A DNA stretch of 64,000 nucleotides from Bacillus benzoevorans (GCF_014207535.1 NZ_JACHGK010000005.1:1-64000); one strand, 5' to 3'; counted from the stretch's first letter, positions 8,609 to 16,942 are shown. The notes: generated by a model from the letters alone, not told the origin. A program made the numbers and translations.

Positions 8609-9790
8609 TCAACCTCGATCATAAATTAAGTTTGATCGCTTCGCTTCATCTAGAGCGTCGGAAAAGTCTTTAATGAGATCATCAGGATTTTCTAGTCCAA
8701 CAGATAAACGTAAGAGACTGTTTGTTATTCCCCTCTGAACTCTTTCTTCTTCAGGCATTGCTGCATGAGACATTTTTGCCGGGTAGGAGAGAATCGACTC
8801 AACTGCACCGAGACTAACGGCAAAGACAGGAATTTTTACATTTTTCACAAATGTACGCATGATATCCTCATTCAATAAATCGAATGAAAGAACAGCACCG
8901 CCTGACTCTGCTTGTCTTTGTTGTATGTCAAACTGCGGGTGATTTTCCAGACCAGGGTAGTAAACTTGGTTGATGAGCGGATGGTCTTGAAAAAAGTTTG
9001 CTAGTTTCATAGCTGATTTAACAGACTGCTCCAGACGTACATGCAGTGTTTTTAAGCCCCGCATAACAAGCCATGAATCCTGTGGACCTAATACTGCACC
9101 AAAAGAATTCTGTAAAAAGTACAGCTTTTGCGCAAGTTCCGGATCCTTCACTACTGCCAGCCCGGCAACGACATCACTATGACCGGACAGAAACTTAGTT
9201 GCACTATGCAGCACGATATCAGCCCCAAGTGCCAACGGTTTTTGATGGGCCGGTGTTAAAAAGGTGTTATCAACAAAGACAAGAGCATCGTGTTCTTTAG
9301 CCAGTTCACTAATAGCCTTAATATCTGTTACTTTTAATGTAGGGTTGGAAGGAGTTTCAACATAAAATAACTTTGTGTTTGGACGAATGGCCTTTTTAAC
9401 CGCTTCAAGGTCGGTCATATCGACAAAAGTATGGCTGATGCCGAAACGAACCAGTACTTGGGATACCATGCGGAATGTGCCGCCATAAACGTCCTCAGTA
9501 ATCACAACATGATCATTTTGCGAAAGAAGCATGAAGGCTGTTGAGATGGCTGCCATCCCAGAAGAAAAAGCAAAACCTCTTGTACCTTCTTCAAGTTCAG
9601 CAATGATATCTTCCAACGCTTCTCTTGTAGGGTTGCCGCTTCGTGCATAATCATATCTTCCAAAAGAGTCAATATCTGATTGATGAAAAGTCGAAGCATG
9701 TTGAACAGGTACACTTACTGCACCTGTTGTTGGATCTAATTTATGTTGATTATGAAGTAAATGTGTTTGAAAAGTATAATGATTACTCAT
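8609..9790 (-). CDS. metC: Cystathionine beta-lyase
   Basis: This PLP enzyme of the Cys/Met metabolism family cleaves cystathionine to homocysteine. The 393-aa protein has the PLP-binding lysine in SATKFLSGH (about residue 198), the upstream RYDYARSGNPTR substrate loop and SSGMAAIS. It overlaps metI by eight bases and nearly abuts yitJ, so the genes are translationally coupled. MetI and MetC are close paralogs; the order and sequence match YjcI/YjcJ of B. subtilis, which is why this copy is called the lyase. A gamma-lyase activity cannot be excluded from sequence alone. Confidence 0.9.
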   Translation of the reverse strand: MSNHYTFQTHLLHNQHKLDPTTGAVSVPVQHASTFHQSDIDSFGRYDYARSGNPTREALEDIIAELEEGTRGFAFSSGMAAISTAFMLLSQNDHVVITEDVYGGTFRMVSQVLVRFGISHTFVDMTDLEAVKKAIRPNTKLFYVETPSNPTLKVTDIKAISELAKEHDALVFVDNTFLTPAHQKPLALGADIVLHSATKFLSGHSDVVAGLAVVKDPELAQKLYFLQNSFGAVLGPQDSWLVMRGLKTLHVRLEQSVKSAMKLANFFQDHPLINQVYYPGLENHPQFDIQQRQAESGGAVLSFDLLNEDIMRTFVKNVKIPVFAVSLGAVESILSYPAKMSHAAMPEEERVQRGITNSLLRLSVGLENPDDLIKDFSDALDEAKRSNLIYDRG

Positions 9791-10901
9791 GAATAACCGC
9801 CCCTTTTAGTGTTTTTTCAAGTGCCTGTGCTAAATCACCGATTAAATCTTCAATATCTTCAATTCCGACAGAGAAGCGTAATAGGCGATTATCTACTCCA
9901 GTTTCGTTGCGTACTTCTTCCGGAATATCCATATGTGTTTGCGTCGCTGGATAAGTGATGAAGCTTTCAACACCGCCCAGACTTTCGGCAAAACAAATGA
10001 GATTAAGATTCTGTAAGAAAGGGTTCACCCATGTTTCATCTAAAATGCGAAAGGAAACCATCCCCCCGCGCCCAGGGTAGAGAACATCTGTAATACTATC
10101 ATGATTTTGTAAGAACTGTACAATTTCTTTCGCGTTTCGCTCATGCCGTTCCATTCTTAAAGATAATGTTTTCATACCGCGCATTAAAAGCCAGGAATCA
10201 AATGGGCTTAAAACAGCACCAGATGAGTTTTGAAACCTTGCCAGCCGTTCACAAAGCTTGGCTCCTTTTGCCACAATTAACCCGGCAAGAACATCATTAT
10301 GTCCGCCTAAATACTTGGTGGCACTATGAATAACAATATCAGCTCCCATTTTTATTGGCTGCTGAATAATAGGCGTATAGAATGTGTTATCAACAATCAG
10401 CAATAAATGATGCTTCTTGGCTATACAGGCTACGGCTTCAATATCCGTTTCCTCCATGAGCGGGTTAGTCGGGGTTTCAATAAAGATCGCTTTTGTATTT
10501 GGTGTGATTTCTTTTTCGATATTTTCTACATTATCCGTGTTTGTATAACGACAGCGCAGTCCCCATTTTTGATAATCTTCTTCTAATAATCGATAGGTTC
10601 CTCCGTATAAATCTTTAGACACTATCAATTCATCACCGGATTGGAATAAACCGAGGATAGTGAAAATAGCCGCCATTCCGGAGCTGCAGGCAAAACCTTG
10701 ATCCCCGCATTCTAAATCGGCAATGGTTTCTTCCAGAACCTGTCGGGTTGGGTTGCCTGTACGAGTGTAATCATAGCCAGTTGATTGACCAATTCCTTTA
10801 TGCCGGTAAGCAGTTGAAAAATAAACCGGTACATTTACCGTTCCCGTTTTCTCCTCGCTTCTATTTCCAATTTGCGCCAGCTTTGTATCTGTTTTGTACA
10901 T
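9783..10901 (-). CDS. metI: Cystathionine gamma-synthase / O-acetylhomoserine thiolyase
   Basis: MetI condenses an activated homoserine with cysteine (or sulfide) to form cystathionine (or homocysteine). The 372-aa fold-type I PLP protein carries SATKYLGGHNDV with the Schiff-base lysine near residue 196, YDYTRTGNPTR and CSSGMAAI. The ATG at 10901 follows AAAAGGAG. It is the first gene of the operon and lies about 260 bases downstream of the SAM riboswitch terminator, so high SAM should switch it and the three following genes off. Confidence 0.92.
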   Translation of the reverse strand: MYKTDTKLAQIGNRSEEKTGTVNVPVYFSTAYRHKGIGQSTGYDYTRTGNPTRQVLEETIADLECGDQGFACSSGMAAIFTILGLFQSGDELIVSKDLYGGTYRLLEEDYQKWGLRCRYTNTDNVENIEKEITPNTKAIFIETPTNPLMEETDIEAVACIAKKHHLLLIVDNTFYTPIIQQPIKMGADIVIHSATKYLGGHNDVLAGLIVAKGAKLCERLARFQNSSGAVLSPFDSWLLMRGMKTLSLRMERHERNAKEIVQFLQNHDSITDVLYPGRGGMVSFRILDETWVNPFLQNLNLICFAESLGGVESFITYPATQTHMDIPEEVRNETGVDNRLLRFSVGIEDIEDLIGDLAQALEKTLKGAVIHE

Positions 10902-11164
10902 ATTAAAACACTCCTTTTAGAACATAGGCTTGACTAAAGCTGCCTAGAAGCCTTTAGTTGATAAATTCATAAAAATAATATTATTTGATACTATCCTACC
11001 AATTCATATAAAAAGTTATACTGATTTATCCTATTAGTGTACTAGGAAAAGAAAGAAGCTACAACAAAAATTCATCATAAAAATTGAAAAAATGATGCAC
11101 GATATAGGATAATAACGATCGCAATATGTTAGTACATAAATCAAAATATAACCTATTTTCTTCA
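10902..11164. other. metI leader between riboswitch terminator and start codon
   Basis: About 260 AT-rich bases separate the SAM-controlled terminator from metI. I see no reading frame with a ribosome site and no further strong hairpin. The length is unusually long for an S-box leader. Confidence 0.5.
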
Positions 11165-11199
11165 TAAAAAAAAGTCTTCTCATATAGAAGAAGACTTTT
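11165..11199 (-). terminator. Terminator of the SAM riboswitch expression platform
   Basis: Read on the minus strand, AAGTCTTCT and AGAAGACTT pair around a short loop and run into eight T residues. It follows the S-box aptamer directly. In the known mechanism, SAM binding stabilises the aptamer and allows this terminator to form. Confidence 0.88.
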
Positions 11200-11220
11200 C
11201 GATTCAAATGATCAGTTCTT

Positions 11221-11336
11221 CTTCTTATCTTCCAAGTTATGGAAACTTGATGGAATTAGCACCTTATCAATGAACGGTTTCATTGATGGTTGCTGAGGTG
11301 TCACAGGGCCATACCCTCAACCTCTCTTGATAAGAA
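11221..11336 (-). promoter_or_regulatory. SAM-I (S-box) riboswitch
   Basis: On the minus strand the conserved S-box elements occur in order: CTTATCAAGAGAGGTTGAGGG, the GGCCC and CTCAGCAACC segments, the GGTGCTAATTCC core, and the closing GATAAG arm that pairs with CTTATC to make P1. A stem with a GTTCATTGAT arm lies between the core segments. The position upstream of metI-metC-yitJ-metH is the expected one: bound SAM causes premature termination and shuts methionine synthesis down. Confidence 0.95.
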
Positions 11337-11584
11337 ATGAATAATAATTATTTTCTAAACTTTACTATAATAATATAAAAGTTTCAATTACTTTTTAGAA
11401 ATTTGTCAAATTTTTTGCTGGAAATAGCTTGAAAAGGATCTATTCAACGACTATTTGCCTAATTTACACGTTCTGGAAAGTGAATACAAGGAAATGTTGC
11501 AATTTATTCAAAAATTTCCCATCGTATTATCAGAACATTTACTTTATAATTTATATAACGAATACTCAAGGAGGAATGGAATGT

Positions 11585-11809
11585 ATGCAAGAACATAGTC
11601 GTCATTGTCATCATCGATACATCAACGCTGAAGAGAATTTTTCCGAAACAAAAAAAGATGTTATTGAAGTTCTTGTAAATAGAGGCATTTTTCATAAGTG
11701 GTCAATTAAAGGTCATATTGATTACCCGTTTGATCCCAATATTCTTTGCGAGAGTTCTGTATTAGAAGGAAAAACACAGCCCTATATTCAATATAACGAT
11801 ATTTTATAA
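11585..11809 (+). CDS. Hypothetical small His-rich protein (74 aa)
   Basis: This frame starts at ATG 11585, ten bases after a perfect AAGGAGG (11568-11574); an in-frame ATG at 11576 is too close to that site. The N-terminus is His-rich (HSRHCHHRY), the middle has a helix around TKKDVIEVLVNRG, and the C-terminus is acidic/aromatic. There is no signal peptide or membrane span, and I recognise no family. It has its own terminator five bases after the stop. The strong ribosome site and terminator argue that it is a real gene. Confidence 0.65.
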   Translation: MQEHSRHCHHRYINAEENFSETKKDVIEVLVNRGIFHKWSIKGHIDYPFDPNILCESSVLEGKTQPYIQYNDIL

Positions 11810-11813
11810 TTGG

Positions 11814-11838
11814 ATCGGGTATTTCCCGATTTTTTTTA
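11814..11838 (+). terminator. Rho-independent terminator
   Basis: ATCGGG pairs with CCCGAT around TATTT and is followed by seven T residues, immediately after the 74-aa gene. Confidence 0.8.
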
Positions 11839-11855
11839 TTCTTATAAACTGAAAA

Positions 11856-11899
11856 TAAAAAGAGGAGCATTTGAGGCATTTTGCCTCTGCTCCTCTTGA
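11856..11899 (-). terminator. Terminator of the Sda-like gene
   Basis: On the minus strand AAGAGGAGCA pairs with TGCTCCTCTT, with an inner GAGGC/GCCTC stem, then TTTTTATTTT. It begins one base after the Sda-like stop codon. Confidence 0.85.
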
Positions 11900-12037
11900 T
11901 TAATCTTTTGTTGGTTTTAAGCCTCTTTTTTTTATTTCACCTTGCAGCAGTCTAATCCATTCTTTGTCAACACCTGAACCTGACTTCAATGCATCACGAT
12001 ACGAGACAACTAATTGTTCATTACTCATAATCTTCAT
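11900..12037 (-). CDS. Sda-like sporulation histidine kinase inhibitor (45 aa)
   Basis: This 45-residue frame starts at ATG 12037, seven bases after GGAGGT. The sequence has the Sda layout: (L/M)SNEQLVVSYRDA, a short loop, then a second helix EWIRLLQGEIKKRGL. Sda of B. subtilis is 46 aa and forms a helical hairpin that blocks KinA/KinB autophosphorylation when replication is perturbed. The loop here (KSGSGVDK) is more polar than in classical Sda, so this may be a divergent paralog. It has its own terminator. The assignment is by pattern recognition. Confidence 0.62.
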   Translation of the reverse strand: MKIMSNEQLVVSYRDALKSGSGVDKEWIRLLQGEIKKRGLKPTKD

Positions 12038-12220
12038 TGTGCATACCTCCAAGGTTAAGAATAGAATATAGTCTTAATTGTAATGGTTTAATAAATATTT
12101 GTGAAGGTAATTTTTAATTTTTTTAAAAATTGTCAATTTTATCAAATGAAATTCGTAGTTGCTCTTGACAGTAGATATTCTATATACTAAGAAGTAAATA
12201 GAAAGAGAAGGAGCAATCAA

Positions 12221-12424
12221 ATGATTCATTTAGACTGGCATGAAAGAAAGGCGATTAAGCAAATCAAATGTGTGCATACAAATGCCAAAAAATATATTGT
12301 CAATCATGTATTAACACCAGGGAAATTGTATGATGTGAAAAATGAAACAGAGGAGTTTTATTTTATTATCGATAACTCGGGTAAAGTTGGCGGATTTTAT
12401 AAAGACTATTTTACTGAAGCATAA
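12221..12424 (+). CDS. Conserved small protein, DUF6501-like (67 aa)
   Basis: This 67-residue protein has no signal or membrane span. It begins MIHLDWHERKAIKQ, has a central LTPGKLYDVKNETEEFYFIIDN and ends with GGFYKDYF, which suggests a small beta-barrel with a conserved aromatic C-terminus. It resembles small uncharacterised Bacillus proteins annotated DUF6501. AGAAGGAG lies at proper spacing before ATG 12221, and a TTGACA element lies about 50 bases upstream. A strong terminator follows. No function is known. Confidence 0.75.
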   Translation: MIHLDWHERKAIKQIKCVHTNAKKYIVNHVLTPGKLYDVKNETEEFYFIIDNSGKVGGFYKDYFTEA

Positions 12425-12429
12425 TGAAT

Positions 12430-12486
12430 GGCGGCTCCCCTATGTTAGTCACGTTAGAAATGAACATAGGGCGGACCGCCTTTTTT
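12430..12486 (+). terminator. Rho-independent terminator
   Basis: A two-part stem, GGCGG/CCGCC outside and CCCTATGTT/AACATAGGG inside, is followed by TTTTTT. It sits between convergent genes. Confidence 0.85.
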
Positions 12487-12493
12487 CTTTGTT

Positions 12494-13135
12494 CTATTGT
12501 TCTGTTGGAAAAATACGTTGGATTAAGGTTCTAAACTCTTCGGCAAAACCTGACACAGGTCTGCCGTTACGAATATCATTAACATAAGTGGCAGTTCGGT
12601 TATAAAAGTCAGGATTAACCGATACATACACCTGATTGATATCCCTGTCCGTAGACTTTACAATATCAGAAATTCTTCCCTTGACATCCGCAGTCAATTG
12701 ATTCGTATTATTTTCTAATTGCGCTGCTACATAGGCATTATGGTCAGTGACAAATACATTAGCTTGATCCACCTCTCTCATTGCCGCAATTTTTTCTGCA
12801 GCCCGATCTGCTATCGCAATGCGATTATCGTTCATCCGGTTATTTCTATTATTGACATTCGTTATATTTCGGGTTTCCAGTTCATCATCGGCAAGGTTAT
12901 TCCTTTGGGTCTCACCGCGCAAGCCAACATCATTTATGCGGTTATTATAGTTGAAATTAGCACTGGAGCTGAAGTCACCCGTATCATCTCCCGGAGTATA
13001 ATGAACTCGCTGCAGGTCATTCGTTGCTCGTCCATTTCTTAATGCAGTTTCATTAGCATCATTTCCATCGTTTACTCCACAAGCTGTAAGCAGTAATGCC
13101 GACAGGAGCAGGGCAGTAGGGGTTTTCCAAGTCAT
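12494..13135 (-). CDS. YhcN/YlaJ-family sporulation lipoprotein
   Basis: The 213-residue protein begins with a lipoprotein signal peptide ending in the lipobox LLTAC, so it should be anchored outside a membrane. The middle is low-complexity and Asn/Arg/Asp-rich. The C-terminal half (from about 110) has the YhcN/YlaJ pattern with IADRAAEKIAAM, ANVFVTDHNAYVAAQL and VYVSVNPDFYNR. Family members are forespore proteins of the spore inner membrane that help outgrowth. ATG 13135 is chosen because AAGGAGGT sits seven bases upstream; the frame remains open further upstream without a better site. Confidence 0.88.
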   Translation of the reverse strand: MTWKTPTALLLSALLLTACGVNDGNDANETALRNGRATNDLQRVHYTPGDDTGDFSSSANFNYNNRINDVGLRGETQRNNLADDELETRNITNVNNRNNRMNDNRIAIADRAAEKIAAMREVDQANVFVTDHNAYVAAQLENNTNQLTADVKGRISDIVKSTDRDINQVYVSVNPDFYNRTATYVNDIRNGRPVSGFAEEFRTLIQRIFPTEQ

Positions 13136-13282
13136 CGTGTGGACCTCCTTAAATATTGCTACGATGTTAGTTTGACTAAAATGCATATGGATATGCTTCA
13201 AAAGAAGTGGGACTTCTGGGAATCAATGGGTTTAATGTTCATTTAATTTAACATATTAAAATTATGTAAACTTATAAAAAAG

Positions 13283-13311
13283 AAAACCGCCAGATATTAT
13301 CTGGCGGTTTT
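13283..13311 (-). terminator. Terminator of the mifM-like/yidC unit
   Basis: AAAACCGCCAGATA and TATCTGGCGGTTTT form a near-perfect stem five bases after the yidC stop (minus strand), followed by CTTTTTT. Confidence 0.88.
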
Positions 13312-13316
13312 GAGTG

Positions 13317-14015
13317 TTAATTTTTTTGCGGTTCTGCGCTGTTCATTGTCTGATTTTGTGGTGGATATAATTTACGGCCTAAATAGGTTTGAAAAATAAG
13401 GAAAGTACCACCAACTGTCCAGTACAGCGGAAGTGCAGCAGGTGCCGACAATGAAATAAAAACAATCATAACGGGTGAGAGAAGCCCCATATATTTCATT
13501 TGCTGCTTTTGCTGTTCGGGCATCGTAAACATGGAAACTTTAAATTGAAAAAAGTAGACAATCCCGGCCAGCGCTGTGATCCAGATATCCGACTCGCCAA
13601 GACTAAACCAAAGAAACGAATGGGTGGCGATTTCATGGGAATTACGGATAGCATAATAAAAGGCCATTAAAATAGGCATTTGAATAATTAATGGTAAACA
13701 GCCCATATTCAATGGATTAACACCATGCTTTGAATAAAGTCCCATCATTTCCGCTTGTAGTTTTTGCTGCTCTTTTGGATCTTTTGCTGCTTTTATTTTC
13801 TTTTGCAATTCTTCCATTTCTGGTTTTAACATATCCATTTTTACCTTCATTGCTGCTTGTGTCTTATATTGCTTTAGCATCAGCGGCAATAATACAAGGC
13901 GGACAAGCAGTGTTACGACAATAATGCCTATGCCGTAATTATCGTTGAAAAGGTGAGATGTCCAAACTAGGAGTGACGTGAAAGGTTCAACGAAATAAGT
14001 ATTAAAAAAGTTCAT
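13317..14015 (-). CDS. yidC: YidC/OxaI-family membrane protein insertase
   Basis: This 232-aa insertase places proteins into the membrane with or without Sec. It has five likely spans: one near 28-50 after the FNDNYGIGIIVVTLLVR motif, a charged cytoplasmic hairpin (KPEMEELQKKIKAAKDPKEQ), NMGCLPLIIQMPI, FLWFSLGESD, and a C-terminal pair ending in PAALPLYWTVGG. A conserved Arg (about 39) lies in the first span. Unlike SpoIIIJ and YqjG of B. subtilis it has no signal peptide or lipobox; ATG 14015 follows GGAGG. It is preceded by a small membrane ORF that resembles MifM, and its ribosome site can be sequestered in a hairpin, as for yidC2/yqjG. Confidence 0.92.
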   Translation of the reverse strand: MNFFNTYFVEPFTSLLVWTSHLFNDNYGIGIIVVTLLVRLVLLPLMLKQYKTQAAMKVKMDMLKPEMEELQKKIKAAKDPKEQQKLQAEMMGLYSKHGVNPLNMGCLPLIIQMPILMAFYYAIRNSHEIATHSFLWFSLGESDIWITALAGIVYFFQFKVSMFTMPEQQKQQMKYMGLLSPVMIVFISLSAPAALPLYWTVGGTFLIFQTYLGRKLYPPQNQTMNSAEPQKN

Positions 14016-14018
14016 GAT

Positions 14019-14077
14019 ATTATTTCCTCCAAATAAGTGGTTTTCAGTCCTGTTTATTTATTGAATGAGGAAATAAT
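14019..14077 (-). promoter_or_regulatory. Hairpin that masks the yidC ribosome binding site
   Basis: On the minus strand ATTATTTCCTC (14077-14067), inside the last codons of the upstream small ORF, is perfectly complementary to GAGGAAATAAT (14029-14019), which contains the yidC Shine-Dalgarno. The loop is 37 bases. Translation stalled just before the 5' arm would open the structure and free the site; normal termination would let it close. This is the arrangement known for mifM-yidC2. Confidence 0.8.
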
Positions 14078-14342
14078 GGTCTGGCTCATCACCAGAGTTT
14101 TCTTTTCTTCTGATATATCTAATAATCCACGTTAAATGAGCGCAGAAATTCTGCCGTCTCTTCATTTGCATCGATAGATTTTTAACCTGGATATGATACT
14201 CTGAAGACGTTTGAAAGGTGTTAATAAAGAGAAATTCGACCTTCCAAATCCAAATCAACTGAACCGCTAAACCAAGTATTAAAGTAATATACAAAGAATA
14301 AGCCGGTTGAATATTTGCAGCATCCAGTAGGAATTCTAACAA
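14058..14342 (-). CDS. MifM-like nascent-chain sensor of membrane insertion
   Basis: This 94-residue frame has one membrane span (about 13-36) and a basic then acidic C-terminus, LTWIIRYIRRKENSGDEPDH. B. subtilis MifM is 95 aa with an N-terminal span and an arrest segment of the same character (TWIRKVFR, then an acidic DEEDAG run). MifM stalls its own ribosome unless YidC1 (SpoIIIJ) inserts it, and the stall exposes the yidC2 ribosome site. Here the ORF lies 42 bases before a yidC, and its last codons form the 5' arm of a hairpin covering that site. The start is TTG 14342 behind GAGGTG. Sequence identity to MifM is limited, so arrest is inferred. Confidence 0.75.
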   Translation of the reverse strand: MLEFLLDAANIQPAYSLYITLILGLAVQLIWIWKVEFLFINTFQTSSEYHIQVKNLSMQMKRRQNFCAHLTWIIRYIRRKENSGDEPDHYFLIQ

Positions 14343-14610
14343 TCATTTTCACCTCAAAAGCTGATACAAGGTTCTTTTTTTAATCCATATAATCATGACA
14401 TACAATTGATGAAAGTATATCTGAAATGGGAAGAATAAGCAATAAATTAACCAAGCTGTTTCTTGAAACTTTCTCTGCGAAAATCAAGGCTCTATCATAC
14501 TGAATAAAGGGTCATGTCAAATAGACAAGGAATAAAATAAGGCTATAATAGAAATAACCATCCGTATTCAGAAAAAAATTGTACAATTAACGAGACTGGG
14601 AGGTTTGATG

Positions 14611-16086
14611 ATGAAAAATTATTTAGATGATAGTTTAGCGCTGCACACAGATCTTTATCAGATTAACATGATGGAAACCTATTGGGAAGACGGGATACAT
14701 AATCGTAAAGCTGTATTTGAAGTTTATTTTCGGAAAATGCCATTTGGAAATGGATTTGCCGTTTTTGCTGGTTTGGAAAGGGTTATTGATTTTTTGCAAA
14801 ATCTAAAATTTTCAGCCGATGATATTGCCTATTTACGTGACGAACTTGGATATCAGGATGACTTTATCGAGTATTTAAAAAATATCTGTTTTACGGGTAC
14901 TGTTCGTTCGATGGCAGAAGGGGAAATTGTTTTTGGCAATGAACCCCTGATGCGGATTGAATCAACATTGGCAGAAGCGCAGTTAATTGAAACAGCGATT
15001 TTAAATATTGTCAATTACCAAACATTGATCGCCACAAAAGCAGCAAGGATAAAATATATAATTGGTCAAGAAACCGCCATGGAATTTGGCACGAGAAGGG
15101 CACAGGAAATGGATGCCGCCATATGGGGTACCCGGGCGGCATACATAGGCGGTTTTAGCGCTACCTCCAATGTGCGTGCGGGAAAACTGTTTGGTATTCC
15201 TGTGTCAGGGACTCACGCACATTCCATGATTCAGGCGTATATTGATGAATACACGGCTTTTCATAAGTATGCACGCCGCCATAAGGACTGCGTATTTTTA
15301 GTGGATACATACGATACACTTCGCTCTGGTGTTCCGAATGCGATTCGTGTGGCAAAGGAATTGGGAGATAAGATTAATTTTATTGGAATTCGTCTCGACA
15401 GCGGGGACCTTGCTTATTTATCAAAAGAAGCGAGAAGAATGCTTGATGCAGCAGGATTTCCTCAAGCGAAAATTGTGGCATCAAATGACCTTGATGAATT
15501 GACCATTTTAAACCTCAAGGCACAGGGAGCGAAAATCGATGTTTGGGGTATTGGAACAAAGCTCATAACAGGCTATGATCAACCTGCACTGGGAGCAGTA
15601 TATAAATTAGTGTCCATTGAAGACGAAGATGGAAATATGGTCGATACAATCAAAATAAGCGGTAATCCCGAAAAAGTATCAACACCAGGATTAAAGAGGG
15701 TATACAGAATTATTAACCTGGCGAATCAGAAATCTGAAGGAGATTATATTACTTTGGACCATGAAAATCCAAATGAGGAGAAAGAGCTCCATATGTTCCA
15801 TCCTGTTCATACGTATATCAGTAAAACGGTCACAAATTTTGCCGCAAAAGATTTGCATCATGATGTTTTTGCTGCGGGAGATTTGGTTTACAAACTGCCG
15901 TTGCTGAAGGAAATCCAATCCTATTGTCTCCATAATCTAAATTATCTGTGGGATGAATATAAACGGTCCTTAAACCCGGCGGAATATCCAGTAGATTTAA
16001 GCCCTGAATGCTGGGAAAATAAACGGCGTAATATTGAAACGGTGCAGGAAAAGGTAAAATGGCAGTTGAAAAATAGTGAACATTGA
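14611..16086 (+). CDS. pncB: Nicotinate phosphoribosyltransferase
   Basis: PncB makes nicotinate mononucleotide from nicotinate and PRPP, the entry step of NAD salvage. The 491-aa protein starts LALHTDLYQINMMETY, and has EFGTRRAQEMDAAIWGTRAAYIGG and GTHAHSMIQAY, containing the His phosphorylated in the ATP-coupled mechanism (about residue 200). ATG 14611 is seven bases from GGAGG; ATG 14608 and TTG 14605 are closer. nadE starts 40 bases downstream, so salvage from nicotinate toward NAD is encoded on one transcript, except for the adenylyltransferase step. Confidence 0.94.
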   Translation: MKNYLDDSLALHTDLYQINMMETYWEDGIHNRKAVFEVYFRKMPFGNGFAVFAGLERVIDFLQNLKFSADDIAYLRDELGYQDDFIEYLKNICFTGTVRSMAEGEIVFGNEPLMRIESTLAEAQLIETAILNIVNYQTLIATKAARIKYIIGQETAMEFGTRRAQEMDAAIWGTRAAYIGGFSATSNVRAGKLFGIPVSGTHAHSMIQAYIDEYTAFHKYARRHKDCVFLVDTYDTLRSGVPNAIRVAKELGDKINFIGIRLDSGDLAYLSKEARRMLDAAGFPQAKIVASNDLDELTILNLKAQGAKIDVWGIGTKLITGYDQPALGAVYKLVSIEDEDGNMVDTIKISGNPEKVSTPGLKRVYRIINLANQKSEGDYITLDHENPNEEKELHMFHPVHTYISKTVTNFAAKDLHHDVFAAGDLVYKLPLLKEIQSYCLHNLNYLWDEYKRSLNPAEYPVDLSPECWENKRRNIETVQEKVKWQLKNSEH

Positions 16087-16126
16087 CGAAGTAATAAAAG
16101 GAATGGAAGGGAGAATACATATACGT

Positions 16127-16942
16127 ATGCAAAAAAGAATCATGGAAGAATTACATGTTCAGCCTGTGATCAATCCAAAAGTGGAGATACGGAATCGAAT
16201 CGATTTTCTTAAACAATATGTATTACGGACAAAGGCGAATGGGTTTGTCCTGGGCATTAGCGGCGGACAGGATTCAACACTAGCAGGAAGGCTTGCTCAA
16301 TTGTCCGTTGAGGAATTAAGGGCTGAGGGACATGATGTCAAGTTTATCGCCGTCAGGCTTCCATATGGGGTACAAAGGGATGAAGAAGACGCGCAAAGGG
16401 CTATGACGTTTATTCAGGCTGATGAGGAATGCACCTTTAATATCGCAAAAGCAGTTGATGCAGTAAAAGAGGAATATGATAGTCAGACAAGAGGAGAACC
16501 ACTGAGAGATTACCACAAAGGGAATGTAAAAGCGCGGATGCGGATGATTGCGCAGTATGCGATTGGCGGTCAGGAAAACCTTCTGGTTATTGGAACGGAT
16601 CATGCTGCGGAGGCCGTTTCAGGTTTTTATACGAAATATGGGGATGGGGGAGCGGACATTCTGCCGTTGTCCGGTTTAACAAAACGGCAGGGGAAACAAT
16701 TATTAGAAGAACTTGGAGCGGATGAAAAGCTTTATTTGAAAATACCTACGGCTGATTTATTAGATCAAAAACCGGGACAAGCCGATGAAACTGAATTGGG
16801 TGTCTCCTATGAAGAATTGGATGATTACTTAGAAGGGAAGATGGTCGCCCCGGAAATTGCCGAGAAAATAGAAAAGCGTTATTTGGTCACCCAGCATAAA
16901 CGAGAAATGCCAGCCAATATGTTCGAGCAGTGGTGGAAATAA
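16127..16942 (+). CDS. nadE: NH3-dependent NAD synthetase
   Basis: NadE amidates deamido-NAD to NAD with ATP and ammonia. The ATP pyrophosphatase motif SGGQDSTLAGR is near residue 45, followed by AVRLPYG, ARMRMIAQYA and GTDHAAEAVSGF. I chose ATG 16127 because the resulting 271 aa matches the family length and the MQ-IMEELHV opening; upstream in-frame starts at 16076 and 16103 lack good ribosome sites. There is no glutaminase domain. It forms an operon with pncB and ends at a bidirectional terminator. Confidence 0.93.
   Translation: MQKRIMEELHVQPVINPKVEIRNRIDFLKQYVLRTKANGFVLGISGGQDSTLAGRLAQLSVEELRAEGHDVKFIAVRLPYGVQRDEEDAQRAMTFIQADEECTFNIAKAVDAVKEEYDSQTRGEPLRDYHKGNVKARMRMIAQYAIGGQENLLVIGTDHAAEAVSGFYTKYGDGGADILPLSGLTKRQGKQLLEELGADEKLYLKIPTADLLDQKPGQADETELGVSYEELDDYLEGKMVAPEIAEKIEKRYLVTQHKREMPANMFEQWWK

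Noticed and set aside
14608..16076. Long minus-strand frames inside pncB and nadE
   Set aside because: They are shadows of strongly conserved genes and lack ribosome sites.
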